5,136 nt of DNA from Enterobacteriaceae bacterium (GTDB taxonomy: Bacteria > Pseudomonadota > Gammaproteobacteria > Enterobacterales > Enterobacteriaceae), in assembly GCA_022712475.1 (NCBI GenBank), contig JALAGK010000470.1:1-5136 (forward strand), read 5' to 3'. Within the stretch, counting starts at the first letter, position 1, and each line of letters opens with the position of its first letter. Positions 1 through 5,136 of the stretch are shown here, piece by piece. Under the pieces are notes generated by a model, which did no database searches, was not told the DNA's origin, and was given only the letters and a program-made list of their open reading frames with translations. Both the position numbers and the translations under genes were made by a program.

Positions 1-2573
1 AGGCTCCAGTTACCGTTAGCATCCAGCACTGTAGTCCAGGATTTATCACCTGAGGTAATAGTTACCAGGTCACCCGCCGCACCGCCAGTACTGGTACCAC
101 TTAAGATCTGCGCCTGACCATGCTCAGTCGCATTGATAATGTCATCGGCAGCAAAAGTGTTGATAGTAATGACCGGTACAGAGGCATCGACCAACGCAAC
201 ACGCGTGCTATCGGTACTGTTACCTGCAACATCGCTCACACTTGCCTTCACGGTCAGATTGCCGTCTTTCAGAGCTGACATATCGGTAGCTGGAACGTCA
301 ACGCGCCAGGAGCCATCGTCCCTAACAGTACTGGTATAGGTTTTACCATTGACGGTAACCTGCACCTGTTGACCGGCTTCCGCGTCGCTGGAGCCGGTGA
401 TAGCCAACGTCTGTCCCGCCTCAGCGGCGTTAATGATGTTGTCGTCAGTGATACTGTCAATGGCAAGCGTCGGCGCAAGCGTATCGACAATAACGGTACG
501 TGCGCCTTCGGCGCTGTTTCCGTGAGTATTAGTGACACTCACAGAAATATCCGCACGGCCATCAATCAGGGAGTCCATATCAGACGACTGAATAGTCAGA
601 CTCCAACTACCATCTGCCTGGACTTCTGCGGTTTTAACAAGACCTGCAAACTTCACCACCACAGTCTGACCCGCTTCAACGCCCTGGGTCATACCAGTAA
701 TGAGCAGTGGCTCGCCTTTTTCAGCGGCGTTGATAATGTCATCGCCGCTGATTTTATCAATTGTGATAGCAACTTCGTTCAGATCGAGCTCTACAGAGTG
801 ACCAATCTCAACCGGGTTACCGTGATCGTCCTGCGCGGATGCTTTAATCACCACGTCGCCTTCCGGCCAGTTTTTCAGGTCGGCGGCTGAAACACCAATT
901 TGCCACTTCCCGCCTTCACCAACGATAGACGGGTATTCAACACCGTTAATGATAATGGTAATCGGAGTATTGACGGCCAGATGTTCACTACCACCCGTAA
1001 TGGTCAGATCCTGGTTTTGCTCAATGGCATTAACCACATCATCACCGGAAACGATATTGATGCGCAGCCCCGGCAACTGTGCGTTGATGCTGATATCACG
1101 CTGGCCTTCACCGGTATTGCCATGCACGTTGGTAACAGAAGCAGTGATAGTCAGATTACCATCACCCAGGTCGGTCAGGCCGTTAGCCGGTACGGTAACT
1201 TTCCAGCTCAGATCGTTGCCAACTTTGGCAGAAAACGATTTATTGCCAATAGTGATACTGACCGTATCGCCTGCTGCAGCCCCACTCACGCGGCCAGTAA
1301 GTAGCAAGTCCTGTTCCAGTTCACTGAGGTTAACTTTGTTGTCGCCGGCAAACGTATTGATGATGACGGTTGGCAGAGCGGTATCGACCAGCACGTTACC
1401 GCTGGCAGAACCTGGGTTACCCGTTACGTCAGAACCGCTGATGGTAACGGTATAAGTCGTATTCGCGAGATTGACGACATCGGTTGTCGGCACCTGAGCT
1501 GTCCATTTGCCGTTAGCGATGGTCGCGTTATATTCCTTACCGTTAAGCGTGACGACAGCTTTGCTGCCGTCCGGCAGGTTGGTGGTACCACTGAGCGTCA
1601 GCGGCTGTGTTGCCTCAGTCGCGTTCAGCACGTTATCACCGCTGATGGTATCCACGGTAAATTTCGGTGCTTCGCCAATTAACTGAATCGTGCTGCCGCC
1701 ATGACCCACGTTACCGGCTTTATCAGTAACGGTCACAGATACGGCCACATCGGAACCGGTTGGCAGTTTGGCAAATTCAGACGGTGGAACACCAACACTC
1801 CAGGTTCCGTCGGCCTGCACCAGCCCGCTTACGGTGTAATTACCGATTTTAACAACAACAATGTCGTCCTCTGCCGCACCCACCGCACGACCAGAAATAA
1901 TCTGGACTTCATTTTGCTCAGCAGCGTTGAGGATGTTATCACCCGCGATAATGTCAACGGTTACAACCGGCGCGGCGGTGTCGACCGTGAAGCCCGCAGT
2001 GATGTTGGTAACGTTACCCGCCAGGTCACTGACGCTCACTTTAGCGTCATGATGGCCTTCCTGAAGTGCAGCAACACCTTTCGCATCCAGCGTCACGCTC
2101 CAGGTCCCGTCTGCGCCAACTTTGCCGGTATAGGTTTTACCGTCCAGCACAACCGTTACTGTCTGACCCGCTTCAGCGTCAGATTTACCCGTAAGCTGCA
2201 GCGAACCGCCGTGCTCGGCGGCATTCACCACGTTATCGGCCGTCAGAGAGTCTACAGACAGCGTGGGCGCTTTTGTGTCAACGCCCAGCCCCTGGGTAGT
2301 GGTTACCGTATTGCCTGCCGCATCCGTCCCGGTAACCGTTACCGTCCAGTTGCCATCAGCCAGCGCTTTCGCATCTGCCGGCGGAACATCCACGCTCCAT
2401 TTACCATCAGCACCAACTTTCGCGGTATAGGTTTTACCGTTAAGCTTAACGGTCAGTTCTGTGCCACTTGCCAGATTGCTTGTGCTACCAGACAGCGTAA
2501 AGCCCGCTGCCTGCTCGGCTGCGTTAATCACGTCATCACTTGTGGTAGTTTCAACGGTGATATCCGCTTCTTT
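1..2573 (-). repeat. Nine tandem Ig-like repeats of about 300 bases in the adhesin gene
   Basis: Counted on the protein, the N of the NAAE-type motif falls at residues 285, 385, 484, 585, 683, 783, 883, 983 and 1082, a period of 98-101 residues. Approximate units on the DNA are 2573-2274, 2273-1977, 1976-1674, 1673-1380, 1379-1080, 1079-780, 779-480, 479-183 and a partial 182-1. Each unit has a short Pro-containing strand, D(D/N)..NA.E, an (L/I).(L/I)(T/S)G strand and a G.W strand; the eight complete units also end in a D.AGN or N.HGN turn, commonly followed by VDT. Motifs are conserved but the units differ widely in sequence, so this is an old duplication array and not a recent expansion. 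Ig-like repeats of this kind make a stiff, calcium-bound rod in relatives such as SiiE; calcium binding here is inferred. Confidence 0.9.
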
Positions 2574-3377
2574 AGTGTTCACTGTCAGCGTAATGTCGCC
2601 CGCAGAGACTGTCTTGCTACCGTCAATCTGAACCACTGACCATTTATGCGTACCGTCAGTCTGTGTCGGGAGTTTAACGCTCCATTTACCGTTACTACCT
2701 ACCATCGTGCTGGCGATGGTATTGCCGCTGGCATCTTTAATCTGAATAGTCGCGCCTGCCTGACCTGTACCGCTAAACGTTGGTGTGGTGTCATCAGTGA
2801 TGGCTTTGTCTACCAGCACACCCTGTTTGTCGCCCTGGGTATCGCTGACGATGAAGGTGGGTTTAGTGCTCTCAACTTCTTTGGTGTTATCAATCACCTC
2901 AGTTTTCGTTTTTGAGCTGTGGCTATTGCTGGCAAGCAGTGCGCCCAGAGCGCCACCAGCAAGGATAGCGCCAAGTACAGGCATCCAGTCCGGGCTGTCA
3001 GTACCGAGGAACGGTTCAATACTTTCGATAGGCGTCGCAACAGGCGTCAGTTCCATTGCAACAGCAGAATTGAGATCGCCAATGTTAGCGAAGGAGACAT
3101 GAGTAAGTTCTTGCCCGTCAATGAAAACCAGCTCAGAGTGCTCGCGTTCATCTTCGTTCAATGCTTCCTGGAAATAATTACTGCAGCGAATAACGCTGCC
3201 ATCTTTCATATAAATTAAAAGATCTTTTCCAATGCGCTCATACTTAACGACATCCTGAGCCGAGGCATGAACCTGAATAACACTGGGCGCAGAAACAGAA
3301 AGAGAAAGGCTACCTTCCCCCCTGACAGTCGCTTTTTCAGAAGTTTTGCGAATAATGACGTCAACGATTTTACTCAT
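1..3377 (-). CDS. bapA: BapA-type giant biofilm adhesin, N-terminal part (open at window edge)
   Basis: Large secreted surface adhesin, probably exported by a type I system and acting at the cell surface in cell-cell adhesion and biofilm formation. The frame is open from the ATG at 3377 to base 1: 1125 codons, no stop, 3' end outside the window. The start is fixed by AAGGAG eight bases upstream. In order: prefix module of the BapA family (about 1-125; beta-rich, with PSVIQVH, DLLIYMKDGS and a late SELVFIDG strand), hydrophobic Gly/Ala segment (131-150), Lys/Ser/Thr linker (151-170), a divergent Ig-like domain (171-268), then Ig-like repeats of about 100 residues from 269 on. There is one Cys (residue 65) in 1125 residues and no Sec signal peptide, as expected for a type I substrate. 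Salmonella BapA is about 3800 residues, so most of the protein probably lies beyond the edge. The family call is strong; orthology to Salmonella bapA itself is inferred from architecture and the neighbouring TolC-like gene. The C-terminal secretion signal cannot be seen. Confidence 0.88.
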   Translation of the reverse strand, partial: MSKIVDVIIRKTSEKATVRGEGSLSLSVSAPSVIQVHASAQDVVKYERIGKDLLIYMKDGSVIRCSNYFQEALNEDEREHSELVFIDGQELTHVSFANIGDLNSAVAMELTPVATPIESIEPFLGTDSPDWMPVLGAILAGGALGALLASNSHSSKTKTEVIDNTKEVESTKPTFIVSDTQGDKQGVLVDKAITDDTTPTFSGTGQAGATIQIKDASGNTIASTMVGSNGKWSVKLPTQTDGTHKWSVVQIDGSKTVSAGDITLTVNTKEADITVETTTSDDVINAAEQAAGFTLSGSTSNLASGTELTVKLNGKTYTAKVGADGKWSVDVPPADAKALADGNWTVTVTGTDAAGNTVTTTQGLGVDTKAPTLSVDSLTADNVVNAAEHGGSLQLTGKSDAEAGQTVTVVLDGKTYTGKVGADGTWSVTLDAKGVAALQEGHHDAKVSVSDLAGNVTNITAGFTVDTAAPVVTVDIIAGDNILNAAEQNEVQIISGRAVGAAEDDIVVVKIGNYTVSGLVQADGTWSVGVPPSEFAKLPTGSDVAVSVTVTDKAGNVGHGGSTIQLIGEAPKFTVDTISGDNVLNATEATQPLTLSGTTNLPDGSKAVVTLNGKEYNATIANGKWTAQVPTTDVVNLANTTYTVTISGSDVTGNPGSASGNVLVDTALPTVIINTFAGDNKVNLSELEQDLLLTGRVSGAAAGDTVSITIGNKSFSAKVGNDLSWKVTVPANGLTDLGDGNLTITASVTNVHGNTGEGQRDISINAQLPGLRINIVSGDDVVNAIEQNQDLTITGGSEHLAVNTPITIIINGVEYPSIVGEGGKWQIGVSAADLKNWPEGDVVIKASAQDDHGNPVEIGHSVELDLNEVAITIDKISGDDIINAAEKGEPLLITGMTQGVEAGQTVVVKFAGLVKTAEVQADGSWSLTIQSSDMDSLIDGRADISVSVTNTHGNSAEGARTVIVDTLAPTLAIDSITDDNIINAAEAGQTLAITGSSDAEAGQQVQVTVNGKTYTSTVRDDGSWRVDVPATDMSALKDGNLTVKASVSDVAGNSTDSTRVALVDASVPVITINTFAADDIINATEHGQAQILSGTSTGGAAGDLVTITSGDKSWTTVLDANGNWS
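2574..2867 (-). other. First, divergent Ig-like domain of the adhesin
   Basis: Residues about 171-268 run from TKPTFIVSDTQGDKQG to GDITLTVNT. The stretch TTPTFSGTGQAGATIQIKD followed by a G.WSV strand is typical of bacterial Ig-like domains of the type found in large enterobacterial adhesins. It lacks the NAAE motif that marks each later repeat, so it is a separate domain and not a tenth copy of the repeat family. Confidence 0.7.
2928..2987 (-). other. Glycine/alanine-rich hydrophobic segment in the adhesin
   Basis: Residues 131-150 read WMPVLGAILAGGALGALLAS, an uninterrupted uncharged stretch long enough to span a membrane. It sits between the prefix module and a charged linker rich in Lys, Ser, Thr and Glu. 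Its position, well inside the protein and after 130 residues, rules out an ordinary Sec signal. Similar Gly/Ala-rich stretches follow the prefix in other BapA-like adhesins. A role as a plug or stop within the secretion duct is inference. Confidence 0.6.
3003..3377 (-). other. BapA-type N-terminal prefix module of the adhesin
   Basis: Residues about 1-125. Alternating hydrophobic strands (VDVIIRKTS, LSLSVSAPSVIQVH, DLLIYMKDGSVIRC, SELVFIDGQELTHVSF) are followed by a Pro/Glu-rich stretch. This resembles the short N-terminal domain that begins many enterobacterial and pseudomonad giant adhesins (BapA/LapF-like prefix), assigned here from memory of the family. In related LapA-type proteins the N-terminal region holds the adhesin in the outer-membrane pore. 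Whether this one does so is inference. No AA pair occurs in residues 1-170, so a LapG-type di-alanine cleavage site is not apparent. The only Cys of the visible protein is residue 65. Confidence 0.7.
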
Positions 3378-3385
3378 TGTTTAAT

Positions 3386-3391
3386 CTCCTT
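3386..3391 (-). promoter_or_regulatory. Ribosome binding site of the adhesin gene
   Basis: AAGGAG on the minus strand with an eight-base spacer (ATTAAACA) before the ATG at 3377. It is a near-perfect Shine-Dalgarno site and decides the start. A hairpin (3397-3412) ends only five bases upstream of it on the transcript. Confidence 0.85.
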
Positions 3392-3430
3392 GCATATATC
3401 CCCGCAGGGATACGCTCTCCATTCTTTGAA

Positions 3431-3453
3431 ACGCCCAGCCGACGGGCTGGCGT
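3431..3453 (-). terminator. Possible weak terminator or attenuator hairpin
   Basis: A GC-rich stem (CCAGCC-CGTC-GGCTGG, with ACG/CGT pairs outside a single-base bulge) lies about 50 bases past the stop of the TolC-like gene. The following bases on the transcript are UUCAAAG, so the U-tract is poor. It is at best a partial terminator that would lower adhesin expression relative to the upstream gene; it may simply be a stability hairpin. Confidence 0.3.
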
Positions 3454-3505
3454 CGTCACATTTTAAGTACGAAAATGTGGCGGCCATATTTATGGCCACC
3501 ATTCA

Positions 3506-4843
3506 TCAATTAAGGTCAGGTAATGTATTTGCGGTATTTTTTTCTATTCCTGTCAAAGGTAACAGAGTGTCGAGTGCTGCTGCATAGTTAACCGCTGCAA
3601 CCCAACTATCATATTCGGCTGTAATACGGGATAGCGCTGCTTGCCAGATATCCTGCTCTACGCTCAATAAATCACTTAAACTACGTTTACTGAGGGTATA
3701 TTCATTTTTGTACACGTCACGCGTACGGCGGGCGTTATCCAACTGCTGTTGTCCGGCCTGCTCGCGACCGTTGGCGCCCTGCCAGTCAGCCTGGGCCACT
3801 GCCGCTTTTTGCAGGATATCGAAGCGCGCCTGATCAACCTGCGTTGAAGCCATCTGACGCGCGCCTTCAGCCTGGCGTACGCGCGCAGACACGGCGCCGC
3901 CCTGATACAACGGCGCGTCTACCTTGAGCTGAACCTGGTCATCCCAGTAGCTACGGTTGTCAGACTCATAACGGGTACGGCCGCCCTGCAAACTCAGAGT
4001 TGGCCAGTGCTGAGACTTTGCTCTGTCTACCGCATACCCCGATGCGCTTTCCTGAGCTCGTGCAGCAAGCACTGCGGGAATCCAGGTATAGTCAATCTGA
4101 TCGAGCGGCACGGGATCGTTAACCAACGTCTGTGGCGGCTCGGCGTATTTTGTTGCCTGTACACCGGTCAGCACACCCAGGCGTGCGCGCGCGCTCTGTA
4201 GTGATGCGCGATATTGCTCAAGCGTGGCCTTCATGCCCGTAATACGCGTTTGGGCTAACAGCACGTCAGAACGAGAGTTCAACCCGGCGTCTGCACGCAA
4301 GCTCACCATGCGCTGAACGCCTTCCAGGGCTGTGATGTGCTCCTGTGCCGCAATGTTAAGCGCGTCATAACGTTTAACTTCCACATAAGCCAGCGCCGTT
4401 TTTTCAGCAACATCGGTAAACGTTGCCATCAGTTGATAACGGTAATTTTCTTCCTGGCTTTTCTGCTGGTTGATGCTGCTTTGCGTTTTACCAAAGTCGT
4501 AAACAAGCTGCGTGACCGTCAGCCCCCACGCGGCGGAGTTTTTTAACGAACCGCTGGAATCAGTCGTCTGGCTGTGTCCGGTACTGCCGTTGAGGGATAT
4601 TTGTGGAAACCAGCCACTGCGGGCCTCATCAATTTGCGCCTGGCCAATGCCAAGCTGTGCCGCTTGCTGACCAACTGAAGGGTCGCGATCGAGCGCGAAG
4701 AGAATACTCTCTTTAAGCGTAACGGTATCAATACGGGCTACACCCGGCGTACCTTTGCCCGCAGATGCAGGGGCAGAAAAGGCTGGGGCCGAGAGAGCAA
4801 AACAAAGTAAGGCAGTAACAGCAGGTATAAGTGATTTTGTCAT
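3506..4843 (-). CDS. TolC-family outer-membrane factor of a type I secretion system
   Basis: Outer-membrane exit duct that should form a trimeric barrel plus periplasmic alpha-helical tunnel and dock to a membrane-fusion protein and ABC exporter. The 445-residue product has a Sec signal peptide (hydrophobic LIPAVTALLCFALSAPAF, likely cleaved after PASA because Pro follows the earlier AFSA) and no lipobox; the only Cys lies in the signal. Two outer-membrane-efflux repeats follow: first with DRDPSVGQQAAQLGIGQAQ, ARSGWFPQISLNGS and LVYDFGKTQSSINQQ; second with LYQGGAVSARVRQAEG and, near the end, YTLSKRSLSDLLSVEQDIW. Length fits LapE-like proteins and is shorter than E. coli TolC (493). The ATG at 4843 is chosen: AAGGGA lies eight bases upstream. 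A TTG at 4846 is the alternative, and an in-frame stop at 4873-4871 excludes much longer starts. The adhesin gene begins 128 bases downstream on the same strand, pointing to it as substrate. In the Salmonella SPI-9 system the corresponding gene is probably the one called bapB; I leave the symbol blank. Confidence 0.93.
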   Translation of the reverse strand: MTKSLIPAVTALLCFALSAPAFSAPASAGKGTPGVARIDTVTLKESILFALDRDPSVGQQAAQLGIGQAQIDEARSGWFPQISLNGSTGHSQTTDSSGSLKNSAAWGLTVTQLVYDFGKTQSSINQQKSQEENYRYQLMATFTDVAEKTALAYVEVKRYDALNIAAQEHITALEGVQRMVSLRADAGLNSRSDVLLAQTRITGMKATLEQYRASLQSARARLGVLTGVQATKYAEPPQTLVNDPVPLDQIDYTWIPAVLAARAQESASGYAVDRAKSQHWPTLSLQGGRTRYESDNRSYWDDQVQLKVDAPLYQGGAVSARVRQAEGARQMASTQVDQARFDILQKAAVAQADWQGANGREQAGQQQLDNARRTRDVYKNEYTLSKRSLSDLLSVEQDIWQAALSRITAEYDSWVAAVNYAAALDTLLPLTGIEKNTANTLPDLN

Positions 4844-4851
4844 CAACAGCT

Positions 4852-4857
4852 TCCCTT
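4852..4857 (-). promoter_or_regulatory. Ribosome binding site of the TolC-like gene
   Basis: AAGGGA on the minus strand, eight bases before ATG 4843 and five before TTG 4846. The spacing slightly favours the ATG. Only these two starts, and a CTG at 4849, are possible before the in-frame TAA at 4873-4871. Confidence 0.65.
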
Positions 4858-4905
4858 TTTCTACATCCCTTTACAGCGCCCCTGGAGGGCCATTATCCAT
4901 TGCGA

Positions 4906-4931
4906 CAATCTGTCCTCGCCTGGACAAATTG
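4906..4931. promoter_or_regulatory. 26-base imperfect palindrome upstream of the TolC-like gene
   Basis: Arms CAATCTGTCC (4906-4915) and GGACAAATTG (4922-4931) are inverted with nine of ten pairs and a six-base spacer (TCGCCT). It lies 63 bases upstream of the ATG at 4843. The size and symmetry suit a dimeric regulator site, or a hairpin in the 5' leader if transcription starts further upstream. No known regulator is recognised. Confidence 0.45.
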
Positions 4932-5061
4932 CTGTGCTTAAAAAACACCAAAACCACTTAAAAATAACGTACCGGTTCTTACGGCCAATCGAGAAAGTAC
5001 CAGCCATGAAGATGAGAAAGAACCAGGAAAACCAAAATAAGAAAAGTATAAAAAATTACTT

Positions 5062-5100
5062 GTTTGGTGTGTTTTAAACACCTTTTTCTGATCACCAAAC
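5062..5100. repeat. Nested inverted repeats in the AT-rich upstream region
   Basis: An exact eight-base inverted pair, GTTTGGTG (5062-5069) and CACCAAAC (5093-5100), encloses a smaller near-palindrome GTGTTT-T-AAACAC (5069-5081). A related minus-strand motif GGTGTTTTTTAA recurs at about 4949-4938. These could be binding sites for a nucleoid protein or regulator, but low-complexity AT-rich sequence gives such matches easily. Confidence 0.3.
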
Positions 5101-5136
5101 CTATCAGATTTTTCAATTTCCCACCATATCCATAAG

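Larger units (their letters stand above)
3378..3505 (-). promoter_or_regulatory. Hairpin-rich intercistronic leader between the TolC-like gene and the adhesin
   Basis: This 128-base gap contains no gene. On the transcript four potential hairpins follow one another: 3497-3482 (GGCCAT/ATGGCC, four-base loop), 3479-3457 (CACATTTT/AAAATGTG, seven-base loop), 3453-3431 (CCAGCC/GGCTGG core, loop CGTC, plus three more pairs beyond a one-base bulge) and 3412-3397 (TATCCC/GGGATA, four-base loop). None has a good U-run, so a strong intrinsic terminator is not supported; the third is followed only by UUUC. The structures could protect the upstream message, attenuate transcription or mark an RNase processing site. 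I see no convincing sigma70 promoter in the gap, so co-transcription with the upstream gene is plausible. Confidence 0.55.
4844..5136. promoter_or_regulatory. AT-rich upstream region with probable promoter, no supported gene
   Basis: These 293 bases hold no convincing coding sequence and should contain the promoter for the TolC-like and adhesin genes. They are notably AT-rich from about 4935 to 5130, in contrast to the genes. Possible minus-strand -10 elements are TATACT (5050-5045, no good -35) and TATTTT (4966-4961, with TTGGCC at 4988-4983 and a 16-base spacer). Neither is strong, so expression may depend on an activator or an alternative sigma factor. In Salmonella bapA is under CsgD control; I cannot identify a CsgD site here by eye. 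The region could also be a divergent promoter if a plus-strand gene begins beyond 5136. Confidence 0.5.

Noticed and set aside
269..538. Minus-strand 89-codon open frame inside the adhesin gene.
   Set aside because: It lies in a different frame from the continuous 1125-codon adhesin frame, and its sequence is low in recognisable structure.
1..2573. Regular 300-base periodicity considered as a CRISPR array or other DNA-level repeat.
   Set aside because: The period is a multiple of three, similarity is at protein-motif level, and no identical short repeats with unique spacers are present. It is a tandem protein-domain array.
1701..2639. Long plus-strand open frame of 312 codons, with others at 369-890, 900-1304, 2646-2915, 2919-3218 and 3267-3587.
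   Set aside because: All but the overhang of the last, which runs past 3377, use the same triplet register as the adhesin codons read backwards. They exist because the adhesin rarely uses TTA, CTA and TCA codons, whose complements are stops. Products show no domain and are rich in Arg, His and Asn, as expected for an antisense shadow.
3397..3412. Hairpin next to the adhesin Shine-Dalgarno considered as a riboswitch.
   Set aside because: Only a six-pair stem with a four-base loop is present and no known aptamer core is recognisable, so it is described as a simple leader hairpin.
4007..4961. Short plus-strand frames at 4007-4201, 4337-4546 and 4755-4961, and a minus-strand frame at 4543-4731.
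   Set aside because: The first two and the 4543-4731 frame overlap the well-supported TolC-family gene; the third covers its 5' end and leader. None has a plausible start signal or domain.
4979..5134. Minus-strand open frame entering from the window edge, 51 codons, ending LHGWYFLDWP with a hydrophobic stretch that looks like a membrane helix.
   Set aside because: The stretch is T-rich on this strand, which by itself gives Phe/Leu/Val codons and few stops. A second frame over the same bases is also open for about 67 codons. There is no ATG or clear ribosome binding site. It might be the tail of an upstream gene, which only the neighbouring sequence could show.

Overview
The window suggests a member of the Enterobacteriaceae. 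The evidence is a base composition near 50% G+C, enterobacterial-looking Shine-Dalgarno sites, and a gene pair resembling the BapA adhesin / type I secretion locus known from Salmonella pathogenicity island 9. Genus is an inference; I cannot separate Salmonella, Citrobacter or a relative from sequence reading alone.

Both real genes lie on the minus strand and are read right to left. First is an AT-rich leader (about 4844-5136) with inverted repeats but no convincing gene. Next comes a complete TolC-family outer-membrane factor (3506-4843). After a 128-base intercistronic gap that holds four potential RNA hairpins comes a very large adhesin gene. It starts at 3377 with a strong ribosome binding site and is still open at base 1. 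I read its frame codon by codon and found no stop in 1125 codons.

The visible part of the adhesin is an N-terminal BapA-type prefix module (about residues 1-125), a glycine-rich hydrophobic segment (131-150), a short charged linker, one divergent Ig-like domain (about 171-268), and then nine Ig-like repeats of about 100 residues each, the ninth cut by the window edge. Each repeat carries a GDN..NAAE-type motif near its start, a conserved W in a G.WSV-type strand, and, in the eight complete copies, a D.AGN-type turn near its end.

The likely joint function is type I secretion of a surface adhesin that promotes biofilm formation and host or surface attachment, with the TolC-like protein as the outer-membrane exit duct. 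The matching ABC transporter and membrane-fusion protein are not in this window. The C-terminal secretion signal of the adhesin is also outside it. The many plus-strand open frames across 1-3400 are antisense shadows of the repeat gene.
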